Source: Bacteroidota bacterium (lineage in GTDB: Bacteria; Bacteroidota; Bacteroidia; UKL13-3). From it: a stretch of DNA of 64,000 bases. The notes under the pieces are model-generated. The model did no database searches. It saw nothing but the letters and a program-made list of their open reading frames with translations, and was not told the origin of the DNA. The position numbers and the translations under genes were made by a program. Position 1 is the stretch's first letter. Every line of letters starts with the position of its first letter. Below are positions 17,701 to 25,743 of this stretch, in pieces. Location: contig JAUXUD010000035.1 of the NCBI GenBank assembly GCA_030680835.1, forward strand, positions 49,321-113,320, given 5' to 3'.

Positions 17701-17847
17701 TTCCCATTTTTTCCCAAAATCGTTTTTTTCAGTCTGGAACTTTTCATAGCTTTCGTTTACCAAACCAATAAATTCTTTCCATTCCCCTGAATCGGGTAAT
17801 TCATTGCCAAAGAGTTGTTTTAGTTGCTGTTTTAAAAGACTATGCAT
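14707..17847 (-). CDS. Multi-PAS sensor histidine kinase
   Basis: This 1046-aa kinase has about six PAS/PAC units between residues 45 and 810, seen as repeated RFDITQRKKIEEE, IARDITTLKNAQ, VVTDITERIKAE, FGIDITKRKEAE, NSDVTEDR and IFQDISQEKEAK junctions. The HisKA domain carries the phospho-accepting H836 in VISHDLKAPLRG. The ATPase domain has NYISNAIKYN, ADNGPGIE and STGVGLAIVKKI. No transmembrane segment is evident, so it probably senses cytoplasmic signals through PAS-bound ligands. No response regulator gene is adjacent, so its partner is elsewhere. The downstream Kazal-domain gene overlaps its stop. Confidence 0.94.
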   Translation of the reverse strand: MHSLLKQQLKQLFGNELPDSGEWKEFIGLVNESYEKFQTEKNDFGKKWEKSSTEFKELNNFKNAIDSTAIVSLTDLKGIIIYANENFCKISGYTQNELIGKNHSIINSGFHPKSFWKEMWRAAGNGEIWKAEICNVNKKGEVYWVDSTVIPFVNDAGKVYQYLSIRFDITQRKKIEEEVKKNEEKFRLLIESATDIFYYTDKEGKFTYVNDIATQITGFSNEELLSMCYLDLVEPSQRAKVETFYRRQSLLGNKVTYNEFPITTKSGKIAWIGQNVQLIHDKGVIGGIQAIARDITTLKNAQLEIENSRNFLNEIIDSIPSPLFVKNRKHQWVLVNSAYSTLTNIPKAKIIGKIEHEFLPGKEAEMFIELDEKQFKDKSETMREVTFKGLDENEKNLLVKKSYFVNQGNEFIICVVTDITERIKAETANKYMKVFYENVLNKIPSDVVVLDHEQRYLFVNEIAVKDLEKRSWMIGHNDYEYCEHFGRPVSIAEKRGKIFRKVIETKEQLEFEEQLKKPDGELSWMLRRFYPVLDENNEIMTIIGFGIDITKRKEAEVKIQESEERLSLAISSANLGIWDWNITENKLLWDRSMYTIFNVNPQNFGSDYEAFEKTLHPEDAERVNTGIAEALKQGTNFKDIFRIIDQNGSIKYISAYSKTFRDAEQLPYRMIGVNSDVTEDRLIEQRILKQQSDLEEAQHIARVGGWEIDVKTRTIVWSKEMYNICELSPEEKPTLNETYAMYTPETREGISHAFLNAIVNHEPFEMEAQIVTQKNKIIDVRTKGVPFIDKGKVLAIRGIFQDISQEKEAKRRMENYTRELEKKNIELDQFAYVISHDLKAPLRGINNLSMWIEEDLEGKIEKDTQTNLDLMRKRVKRMEGLIDGVLQYSRAGRIKHETESFSLKTTIDELIESLSPPEHFKFIVPDDLPELLTEKIAIEQIFSNYISNAIKYNNNPEPRIEIGFKRNDNWYEFYVADNGPGIEKEFFDKVFVIFQTLQARDTFESTGVGLAIVKKIVEDKGGKVWIESEIGKGTKFFFSWLINDED

Positions 17848-18087
17848 TACCTGGAGTTTTGTGTAAATCTATTGTTATTTTAGTAAAAAGTTCGTGTTGA
17901 TTAATTGTTTACGAAATAAATTCATTCATTCCACATTTTATATAACATTTTTTGAGTCTGCATGAAATTAAAAAGTTTCATCATTGCCGATTAATTTTGT
18001 ATTTTCCTCAGCAAGATATAACTATATTTCAATTTATATTCCTGTTTATAAAATCAAAAAAAGTTCAATTGAAAAAGGTGAAATACA

Positions 18088-18702
18088 ATGGCATCCAAAT
18101 TATTATATATTATCAGGCATGGCGAAACGGACTATAACCGTTTAGGGATTGTACAGGGAAGCGGCGTTGATATGCCGCTAAATGAGCTTGGGAAGCAACA
18201 GGCTCAAAAATTTTATCAATTTTATAAGTCTATCAGGTTCAAGATGATTTATACCTCTGCATTGATACGTACTCAACAATCGGTACTTCCTTTTATAGAA
18301 GTGGGACGCAGGTATGAAGCGCATGCGGCTTTAAATGAAATTAGCTGGGGTATTTTTGAAGGGAAGCCTCAAAGTGCCGAAGAACGGGCTGTTTACTGGG
18401 ACATAGTAAATGAGTGGAAAAAAGGGAATTATAATGCCAAAATTAAGGATGGAGAAAGTGCCCTTGAATTACAAAACCGGCAAAAGCTGTTTATTAATTT
18501 TTTAATGAAACAAGCGCATGAAGACTGTGTTTTGATATGTATGCACGGCAGGGCTATGAAGAGTATGCTGTGCGCTTTAATGAAAGAGCCATTAAGTGAG
18601 ATGGAAAAATATGAACACAGCAATTTTTGTTTATACCTTGTTGAAACAGATGGTGAAAATGCCCGGATACTAAAACATAAAGATACCTCGCATTTTGATT
18701 AA
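18088..18702 (+). CDS. Histidine phosphatase (phosphoglycerate mutase-like) family protein
   Basis: The 204-aa protein starts LLYIIRHGETDYN, the RHG catalytic motif of the histidine phosphatase superfamily. It also has the second histidine in CMHGRAMKSML near residue 152 and the catalytic glutamate in EISWGIFEG. It removes phosphate from a small molecule in the cytoplasm; cofactor-dependent phosphoglycerate mutase activity is less likely given its length. Its last 4 bases overlap the 3' end of the convergent GT-C/TPR gene. Confidence 0.88.
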   Translation: MASKLLYIIRHGETDYNRLGIVQGSGVDMPLNELGKQQAQKFYQFYKSIRFKMIYTSALIRTQQSVLPFIEVGRRYEAHAALNEISWGIFEGKPQSAEERAVYWDIVNEWKKGNYNAKIKDGESALELQNRQKLFINFLMKQAHEDCVLICMHGRAMKSMLCALMKEPLSEMEKYEHSNFCLYLVETDGENARILKHKDTSHFD

Positions 18703-20420
18703 TGCGTAGAGCCGGGATTTAAAAGTTCGGTAGCGGTACGCGTCTCATCATCGGGCATTACGGCATTTGAACTGGCGGCATTTAAAATTGCATTCAGCTG
18801 GTCAATCAGTCCTTTGGCTTGTGCTATATCCAGAGAATCTGCCATTTTCAAATCTTCCATGGTACCTATCCTGTCTTCTTTTTTCATTTTAACCAGTGCT
18901 CTGTTAAAATAAGCTGCACCTAGTTTGGGATTTAATTTAAGCGACTTATTGTAATCATGCAGCGCCTCATCGTATTTACCTTTATTATAGTTTATCAAGC
19001 CCCTGTTTACGTATGCTTCGGTATATGCGGTATCCAGTTTCAATGCCATGCTGAAATCATCAAATGCCCCATCACGGTCGCCTTTTTGAAGTTTGGCAAG
19101 GGCTCGGTTATTATATGCAATGGGAACTCTCTGGCTTTTTTTGATAACATCGTCAAAAAGGGTAATGCTGTTTTGCCATTTACTTACCCTGATGGTGGTG
19201 CGGTATGAGATAAAAATAACGAAAATGGCGAAAGTAGCAAACAGATATTTATTGAGCTGTACGGCATGCGCAAATTTATTATCAAGCAGGAAGGTAAAAT
19301 ATTGAGCAATAATAAAAAACAATCCGGTATACGACATGTATGAGTACCGGTTGGCCACACTAAAAAAACCGGATGGAACAAATCTGATGAGCACTGAAAT
19401 AGAAATACTAAAAAACAAAATACCAAATATCATTTCCTTTCTGAAGGTACCTGATTTATGTATGAGAACAAGTATAAGCGGGATGACCAACACAGAAAAA
19501 TAGTATTTAAAAGGCAAAAGGGCTGCATTATCGGGATACGGATATATTGCGCTGAGATTTAAAGGAATAAATAATTTGTTGATATAAAATACAATAGAAT
19601 AATTTGAAATCAGGATATTGTTAATCAAAGAGTAATTATGGTTGATATTAAAAATCGTATCATTCGTTTCACTGTGGGTCCATAATGTTAAAAAGCCAAA
19701 AAATGCAGCGATCATGAAAATGGGAATTTTTTCGATAAACAATCTAATATTTAATTTTCTTGACAAATAGTAATCCAATAAAAAGAGCATCGGGGCGAGG
19801 GTAACTGCTGAAGGTTTTGAAAGGGCAGAAAGGACAAAGTATAAGCTTACATAAAAAAGATGCCTGATTTGGAAGCCTTCCCTTACATATTTCAAATATT
19901 GGATTAGCGCCAGCATATAAAAAATAAAATAGAGAGAGGTTTTGGTTTGCGATACCCAGGTTACCACACCCACATGCATAGGATGGACAGCAAACAACAA
20001 AGAAACAATTGCAGCTGTTTCGTACCTACCGGTTAATTTATATATAAATAGATATAGCACTACTGCCCCTGCCAGATGGAACAGGATATTAAAAAAATGG
20101 AACATTTTGGGATCGAGACCCCATAATTTATGTTCAATTGCATATACCAGAAAAGGGAGCGGGTTATACATTCCCAGTACAGGAGTTGTAAAAATGTTTT
20201 TCAATCCCTGAAAGGAAAAATCCTTGATTAATTGATTTTCCAGAACATAATAAGTATCATCATAATTTACAAACTCAAAATTAATTGATTTTGAAAAGAG
20301 TAAAATTGTATACAGGCTTATTATGGCTATAATAATATAATTCTGATACCTTTTAGGTTGTGCAACCGGCTTTACCTGATTCTCCGGCTTTTTCCTGTGC
20401 TGTTTATTTTTAATCCCCAT
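18699..20420 (-). CDS. TMTC-like GT-C membrane glycosyltransferase with C-terminal TPRs (copy 1)
   Basis: This 573-aa protein has an N-terminal cytoplasmic tail and about ten or more transmembrane segments (residues 28-420). The first luminal loop carries YDDTYYVLEN with D54-D55, the acidic pair expected of polyprenyl-phosphate-sugar-dependent GT-C transferases. Residues about 440-560 contain three tetratricopeptide repeats (IAYNNRALAKLQKGDRDGA and following). The architecture resembles animal TMTC O-mannosyltransferases and bacterial homologues. It is nearly the same length as the next gene and clearly paralogous, so the pair arose by tandem duplication. The GT2 gene upstream could make the lipid-linked donor sugar. 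Confidence 0.8.
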   Translation of the reverse strand: MGIKNKQHRKKPENQVKPVAQPKRYQNYIIIAIISLYTILLFSKSINFEFVNYDDTYYVLENQLIKDFSFQGLKNIFTTPVLGMYNPLPFLVYAIEHKLWGLDPKMFHFFNILFHLAGAVVLYLFIYKLTGRYETAAIVSLLFAVHPMHVGVVTWVSQTKTSLYFIFYMLALIQYLKYVREGFQIRHLFYVSLYFVLSALSKPSAVTLAPMLFLLDYYLSRKLNIRLFIEKIPIFMIAAFFGFLTLWTHSETNDTIFNINHNYSLINNILISNYSIVFYINKLFIPLNLSAIYPYPDNAALLPFKYYFSVLVIPLILVLIHKSGTFRKEMIFGILFFSISISVLIRFVPSGFFSVANRYSYMSYTGLFFIIAQYFTFLLDNKFAHAVQLNKYLFATFAIFVIFISYRTTIRVSKWQNSITLFDDVIKKSQRVPIAYNNRALAKLQKGDRDGAFDDFSMALKLDTAYTEAYVNRGLINYNKGKYDEALHDYNKSLKLNPKLGAAYFNRALVKMKKEDRIGTMEDLKMADSLDIAQAKGLIDQLNAILNAASSNAVMPDDETRTATELLNPGSTH

Positions 20421-20501
20421 AATAATCCGTATTAATTCTAATGTTATTCATTGGCTTAGAATAGTCAGTGATTGTACGGTATATTTTTAAAGTTAATTCA
20501 T

Positions 20502-22229
20502 TCATTGGGTTGAACCTATTTCCATCTGTTCGGTTTGAATCCCGTTCTGCGTTTCGTCGATGGTAAGATTTGGAATTCTGTTTGTGGCCGGAGAATTCAC
20601 ACTCAATTGTTCTATTAAATTTTCAGCTTCATTTATATCCAGTGAGTCGGCTATTTTCAAATCTTCAAGAGCCCCCTTTTTATCCTTTCGTTTCATTTTT
20701 ACCAAAGCCCTGTTAAAAAAGGCAGCACCCAGTTTCGGATTAAATGTAAGCGACTTGTTATAATCTGCCATGGCTTCATCTAATTTGCCGAGATTGTAAT
20801 TAATCAAACCCCTGTTTAAGTACGCTTCGGTATAGGCTGTATCTAATTTTAACGCCAGGCTAAAATCATTTAATGCTCCCCAATTGTCTCCGTTATTTAA
20901 TTTTGCAAGCGCCCTGTTATTGTATGCAATGGGTATTTTTTGGCTTTTTTTGATTACATCGTCAAACAATGTAATGCTGTTTTCCCATTTACTCACTCTT
21001 ATTGTTGTTCGGTATGAGAAAAAAACAACAAAACTGAAAAAGGTTGCATATAGATAACTTTTAGTTTTTGCAGAAATTGAAAATTTATTATCCAGCATAT
21101 AGGTAAAAAACTGTCCAATAATAAAAAACAATCCGGTATAAGAAAGGTAGGAATACCGGTTTGCCACACTAAAAAATCCGGTGGGAACCAATCGTATCAG
21201 AACCGAGATGCTGATTGAGAAAAACAATAACCCGAATATCATTTCCTTTCTGAATTTACCTGATTTATAAACAAGCCACAGTATTGTTGGGATCACAAAT
21301 AAGGATAAATAATATTTAAGGGGTAAATAAGTTGTATTGTCGGGGTATGGATATATGGCGCTCAGGTCTATTGGTACAAAGAATTTGTTGATATAAAATA
21401 CAACAGAATAATTTGCAATGAGCAGATTATTGATGAATGAGTAATTTAAGTTTACATTAAATATAGAATCATTGGATTCACCATGGGTCATCAGGGTTAA
21501 AATTCCAAAGAATACAGATATCATAAAAAATGGAATCTTTTCGATAATTAATCTTTTATCTAATTTTCTTCCCAGGTAGTAATCAAATAAAAACAGCATA
21601 GGAGCCAGCGTTACGGCAGATGGCTTTGAAAGTGCTGACAAAATAAAGAAGATACCCACATAAACAAGGTTTTTGATTTTGTAATTGTCTTGTATATATC
21701 TTAAATATTTTGAGAGCGCCAGTATGTAAAAAATAAAGTATATAGATGTTTTGGTTTGAGAAACCCAGGCTACAACCCCCACATGCATGGGGTGAATTGC
21801 AAACAACAAGGTAACGATGGCAGCCGTTTCATACCTTTTTGTTAAACGTAAAATAAACTTATACAATACAATTGCTGCAATAAGGTGAAACAGGATATTA
21901 AAGAAATGAAATACCTTTGGGTTCAATCCCCAAATTGCATGTTCAATTGCGTATACCAGAAAAGGAATCGGATTATACATCCCAAGTACAGGAGTAGTAA
22001 ATATGTTTACCAATCCTCTTGGAGACAGATCCATAATCAAACTATTTTCAACTACATAGTAGGTATCATCCCAAAAAACAAATTGATAAAATATAGATTT
22101 TGCAAAGAGGAAAACAGTAAAAATAACGATGAGTGCCAAAATAAAATGATTAAGGCGCTCATTGGATTGAACCAGACTTACCGGTTGCTTTTCACTGACT
22201 CTGATTTTTTTGTTCTTTTTAACAGCCAT
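20502..22229 (-). CDS. TMTC-like GT-C membrane glycosyltransferase with C-terminal TPRs (copy 2)
   Basis: The 575-aa paralogue of the neighbouring gene, aligned almost without gaps. It has the same acidic pair (D54-D55 in FWDDTYYVVEN), the same multi-pass core, TLLFAIHPMHVGVVAWVSQ, and three C-terminal TPRs. Differences are spread over the whole length, so the duplication is not very recent. It is separated from copy 1 by 81 bases and from the methyltransferase gene by 7 bases. It probably moves a sugar from a polyprenyl carrier to a protein or glycan in the periplasm; acceptor unknown. Confidence 0.8.
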   Translation of the reverse strand: MAVKKNKKIRVSEKQPVSLVQSNERLNHFILALIVIFTVFLFAKSIFYQFVFWDDTYYVVENSLIMDLSPRGLVNIFTTPVLGMYNPIPFLVYAIEHAIWGLNPKVFHFFNILFHLIAAIVLYKFILRLTKRYETAAIVTLLFAIHPMHVGVVAWVSQTKTSIYFIFYILALSKYLRYIQDNYKIKNLVYVGIFFILSALSKPSAVTLAPMLFLFDYYLGRKLDKRLIIEKIPFFMISVFFGILTLMTHGESNDSIFNVNLNYSFINNLLIANYSVVFYINKFFVPIDLSAIYPYPDNTTYLPLKYYLSLFVIPTILWLVYKSGKFRKEMIFGLLFFSISISVLIRLVPTGFFSVANRYSYLSYTGLFFIIGQFFTYMLDNKFSISAKTKSYLYATFFSFVVFFSYRTTIRVSKWENSITLFDDVIKKSQKIPIAYNNRALAKLNNGDNWGALNDFSLALKLDTAYTEAYLNRGLINYNLGKLDEAMADYNKSLTFNPKLGAAFFNRALVKMKRKDKKGALEDLKIADSLDINEAENLIEQLSVNSPATNRIPNLTIDETQNGIQTEQMEIGSTQ

Positions 22230-22236
22230 AATAACA

Positions 22237-22989
22237 TTAACTTTTTTTCTTCATTACCAGAAATAACGAGCTTCCGAATGGTTTTCTGCTTAACATATTG
22301 TTTTCAAAATTTGTGATATAAAATAAAATCGAATTGATAAATTTATTTTGTTTGCTTAAATCTGATTTTATTACGGTATCCGGATTCATTTTCATTTTTG
22401 TTCTTTGCATAAACCGGGCAAACCATATGGGTGGGGACAGCACGAAAGGCCAGTACATTTCAGTCACCAATGAATACTTGTTACGGTCAAAAATTTTCCA
22501 GATATCCTTTTTATCGAATCTTTTTTTAATCCCAACCTGAACATCATGAATTCCCCTGAATGCCTGAAGTGAAGGGATATTTGTAATTAACAATCCATCT
22601 TTCCTTAACACATTGTTTACCTCATCCGTAAGATTCCTCTGATCTTCCATATCGAGAAAGTAGAAGGTATCATTACTGATAACCACATCGGCGTGGTTAT
22701 CCATATAATATTTTGAAATGTTTCTCAAATCGCCTTTAAAAGCAGCAATGTTCTGTTTGTTGCATATCTGAACGGCAATATCCGATGCATCAAAACCATC
22801 TATGTTAATGTAACCCTGTTTTTTCATGAAAGTAATTAAACCTCCTGTTCCGCATCCGGCATCTATTATTTTAATGTTTCGTTCGTTAAAATATTTTTTA
22901 ATATGAGACAATACCAAAAAGTGAAGCGACCGGTACCACCAGTGCTCTTTTTCAGTATCCGCCATCCTGTAATATTCCTCCTTAACCAT
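22237..22989 (-). CDS. Class I SAM-dependent methyltransferase
   Basis: At 250 aa, with IKIIDAGCGTGGLITFMKKQ (motif I, SAM binding) near residue 39 and DVVISNDTFYFLD (motif III) near 105, this is a cytoplasmic Methyltransf_11-type enzyme. The WYRSLHFLVLSHIKKYF start is common in methyltransferases of polysaccharide clusters. It lies 3 bases after the GT2 gene and 7 before the GT-C copy 2, so methylation of a sugar or lipid-linked glycan is the likely role. Confidence 0.85.
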   Translation of the reverse strand: MVKEEYYRMADTEKEHWWYRSLHFLVLSHIKKYFNERNIKIIDAGCGTGGLITFMKKQGYINIDGFDASDIAVQICNKQNIAAFKGDLRNISKYYMDNHADVVISNDTFYFLDMEDQRNLTDEVNNVLRKDGLLITNIPSLQAFRGIHDVQVGIKKRFDKKDIWKIFDRNKYSLVTEMYWPFVLSPPIWFARFMQRTKMKMNPDTVIKSDLSKQNKFINSILFYITNFENNMLSRKPFGSSLFLVMKKKS

Positions 22990-22992
22990 AAC

Positions 22993-23910
22993 CTATTTAC
23001 TTTTACCCAAGTTAACTTTTTTTATCACCCATTGCGGTGTGTTGTTCTGATCCATATACTGTTTGCCCAGGTATTCACCCATCAGTCCCAGAAAAATTAT
23101 CTGAAATCCGGAAAGCAGTAAAATTAATAATACAGTAGATGTCCAGCCGGGAACCTCCTGAGAACTTAATTTTGAGATGATAAAATAAGCAGAAAGAAAA
23201 ATCCCAAGCAGGAAAATAACGAAACCGGAAACAGTAAATATTCGTAAAGGCTTGATTGAAAAATTGAGAAACATATTAAGGTATAAAGAAAACAGTTTCT
23301 TAAAGGTATAATTGGATTTTCCCATTGCTCTTTTATCGTGTTCAACATATATACTACCAATATTATTTGTAGTTCTTAATATCAGTCCATCGATATAGGG
23401 AAAAGGTCCTTTGTATTTTATTATTTCACTTACCACTTCTTTTTGAATAATTTTAAAACTCGACAAATACAGCTCTTTGGGTTTGTTCATTAACAGGTTT
23501 GCTACTACATTATTTATAGCGCTCATCAGGTTGCGAACGGGATTATGTCTTTTATCATGGTATCTTGAAAACACCACGTCAAATCCTTTTTCAATTTCGC
23601 TGAGTAATATTGAAATTTGCGAAGGGGGATTCTGAAAATCATCATCAATAATTACCGCATAATTTCCCACAGCATAATTGAGCCCGCATAACACTGCATT
23701 GTGTTCCCCAAAATTTTTGCGCAGTGATATGAATTTAACATTACTATTTTCGTTCGATATCTTCTCACAAATTGTTTCACTGTCATCATTACTTCCGTCG
23801 TTTACCAGAATTATTTCAGTTTCATCAGTATATATTGTTAAAATCTCTGTTACCAATGCGTGTATCGATTTTTCGGCATTGTAAACAGGGATTATTACAG
23901 ATAAATTCAT
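22993..23910 (-). CDS. GT2 glycosyltransferase (DPM1/ArnC-like, membrane anchored)
   Basis: The 305-aa protein begins NLSVIIPVYNAEKSI, has ILVNDGSNDDS near residue 34 and the nucleotide-sugar-binding IIDDDFQNPP near 91. Two transmembrane helices lie at residues about 225-290. This is the layout of polyprenyl-phosphate glycosyltransferases such as dolichyl-phosphate mannose synthase and ArnC. It would make the lipid-linked sugar that GT-C enzymes use, which fits the two GT-C genes downstream in the same operon. Confidence 0.88.
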   Translation of the reverse strand: MNLSVIIPVYNAEKSIHALVTEILTIYTDETEIILVNDGSNDDSETICEKISNENSNVKFISLRKNFGEHNAVLCGLNYAVGNYAVIIDDDFQNPPSQISILLSEIEKGFDVVFSRYHDKRHNPVRNLMSAINNVVANLLMNKPKELYLSSFKIIQKEVVSEIIKYKGPFPYIDGLILRTTNNIGSIYVEHDKRAMGKSNYTFKKLFSLYLNMFLNFSIKPLRIFTVSGFVIFLLGIFLSAYFIISKLSSQEVPGWTSTVLLILLLSGFQIIFLGLMGEYLGKQYMDQNNTPQWVIKKVNLGKSK

Positions 23911-24177
23911 GCTAATGTAATGTTCAAATTAAAAGGTCAATAAGTTCCGGTAATCAGGTTGCTATGTCAGCTTTCCAAAAACGATTTAGTGGGTTTTTTT
24001 TAACCTACTAAACAAGGTAACTATGGTGCAACTGTTACACCCACCATAGCTAAATAAATCAGAATTGGCAACCCAATATTAAGATAATATTAAGAAATTT
24101 GTTAAGAATATTTTAAGTAATAATGACGATTGGTTTTTTTCAAAATACATATATTTGATTATCAATTATATAAATAT
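23911..24177. other. Intergenic region with hairpins between the GT2 and aminotransferase genes
   Basis: CTATGGTG (24021-24028) pairs with CACCATAG (24042-24049). Just before it AGTGGG is followed by a T run and ACCTACT, a second small hairpin. They may end the upstream fdtA-fdtB transcript. The rest is plain AT-rich sequence. Confidence 0.35.
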
Positions 24178-25287
24178 TTATGAATTATTTAAGCGTACAA
24201 AGTATTCATTTATGGTATCCGAAATTAATAAAACATCTTTTTCGGTATGAAACCAGGAAATGGGAAGGCTTAAAGTAGTTCGATGAATGTTTTCGGAAAC
24301 CGGAAAAACAGAGTCTTTGAATAATTCTTTATATGCCTCCTGTTTGTGTGGGGCAATCGGGTAATGAATTTCGGTTTCAATTCCATTTTGAGATAAGAAT
24401 ATTTTTAATTCATTTCGCGTATCGGTTAAAATATTAAAAATATGCCATACATGATTTGACCCTGCAATTTCCGGTAATTGAATTTGTGAAATGTTTTTAA
24501 GCTTTTGCATATAAACAGAGGCCAGGTACCTTTTATGATCTGTGATGCTTTGGAGATGCTTTAATTTGATTCTTAAAAATGAAGCTTGCATTTCATCCAA
24601 TCTCGAATTCCATCCTATAAATTTATTTTCATATTTTTTTTCACTTCCATAATTTCTCAGGGCCTTTAACTTTTCAAAAACCATTATATCTTTACATATA
24701 ATCGCACCTGCATCTCCCAATGCCCCCAGGTTTTTGGTAGGATAAAAACTAAATGCCCCGATATCGCCGAAACATCCTGCTTTTATCCCATTTATTTCTG
24801 CAAAATGTGCCTGAGAACAATCTTCAATTACTTTTAAATTCCTTGCCGTTGCAAACTCCATTATTTGTGGCATATCACACATTCGACCATACAGGTGCAC
24901 CGGCATTATAGCAACACAATCTGAATCATATTTCCTGCTTAACTCCTCCACATCTATCAGGCAGGTATTTTTATTGGGTTCAACCAGCACAGGAATTAAA
25001 CCGGCTCTTATAATGGCCAAGATACTGGCTATATAAGTATTGGCCGGCACCAGTACTTTTGATTTTTTGGGGAAATTAAAAACACTCAAACCCATTATGA
25101 GTGCATCCAGGCCCGATGCAACACCTGTGCAAAATAAATGGTTATGGTATTGTGCAAATTCCGTTTCGAAAAGTATTACCTGTTCGCCTAATATGTAACG
25201 TCCACTTTCAAGCGTATGAATAAATGCATTTTGAAACTCTTCAAAAAGAGGTTTATTCAGTTTAGCCAGATTTTCATATTCAATCAT
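24178..25287 (-). CDS. dTDP-3-amino-3,6-dideoxyhexose aminotransferase (FdtB/QdtB-like)
   Basis: This 369-aa protein is a DegT/DnrJ/EryC1/StrS PLP-dependent sugar aminotransferase. It has the GVASGLDALIMGL start of the PLP pocket near residue 55, KVIEDCSQAH with D156, and the Schiff-base lysine K185 in SFYPTKNLGALGDAG. The ESGRYILGEQV start and the PVHLYGRMCDMP segment are closest to FdtB/QdtB, which aminates C3 of dTDP-3-keto sugars. The gene overlaps fdtA by 4 bases, the usual pairing. The rmlA/rmlB genes for the precursor are not adjacent. Confidence 0.88.
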   Translation of the reverse strand: MIEYENLAKLNKPLFEEFQNAFIHTLESGRYILGEQVILFETEFAQYHNHLFCTGVASGLDALIMGLSVFNFPKKSKVLVPANTYIASILAIIRAGLIPVLVEPNKNTCLIDVEELSRKYDSDCVAIMPVHLYGRMCDMPQIMEFATARNLKVIEDCSQAHFAEINGIKAGCFGDIGAFSFYPTKNLGALGDAGAIICKDIMVFEKLKALRNYGSEKKYENKFIGWNSRLDEMQASFLRIKLKHLQSITDHKRYLASVYMQKLKNISQIQLPEIAGSNHVWHIFNILTDTRNELKIFLSQNGIETEIHYPIAPHKQEAYKELFKDSVFPVSENIHRTTLSLPISWFHTEKDVLLISDTINEYFVRLNNS

Positions 25288-25652
25288 GATGCGTAAGCCT
25301 CATAAATATAATCACTTTCCGAAAAATACTCTGAAGCAAAAACCATTAATATGGCATCGGGGGTAAAATTATACATGGTATGCCAGTCTTTGGGTTCAAT
25401 AATTAAACAGGTATCCGGCTTGTTTAGTTCAAATATTTCTTCTTTCTCCCCATCATGATTATAAATGGTGCATCCTCCTTTCAGGCACACAACTGCCTGA
25501 ATGGTTTTGAGATGCCGGTGTCCCCCGCGCTTTGAATCATCCACCCCATAAATATAGAATACCCGTTTTATTTCAAAGGGAATAACTTTTTCAATTACCG
25601 TTAAATTTCCCCTTTCATTCGTAAATGTTTTCAAGTCGATACGTTGTGCCAT
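25284..25652 (-). CDS. dTDP-4-keto-6-deoxyhexose 3,4-ketoisomerase (FdtA-family cupin)
   Basis: The 122-aa cupin matches the FdtA/QdtA family: GNLTVIEKVIPFEIKRVFYI near the start, then RGGHRHLKTIQAVVCLKG with H45 and H47 in the place of the catalytic histidines. It shifts the keto group of dTDP-4-keto-6-deoxyglucose from C4 to C3 for amination by the next gene product. Whether the product is Fuc3N or Qui3N cannot be decided from sequence. It is the first gene of this two-gene unit. Confidence 0.88.
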   Translation of the reverse strand: MAQRIDLKTFTNERGNLTVIEKVIPFEIKRVFYIYGVDDSKRGGHRHLKTIQAVVCLKGGCTIYNHDGEKEEIFELNKPDTCLIIEPKDWHTMYNFTPDAILMVFASEYFSESDYIYEAYAS

Positions 25653-25743
25653 TGTTTTTGTTAATGATTTGAACAGTCGTCCAAATTAACAAATTTTATC
25701 ACTTCTTGTACCAACAAAAGACAGGGTCTGTTAAAAAATAAAT

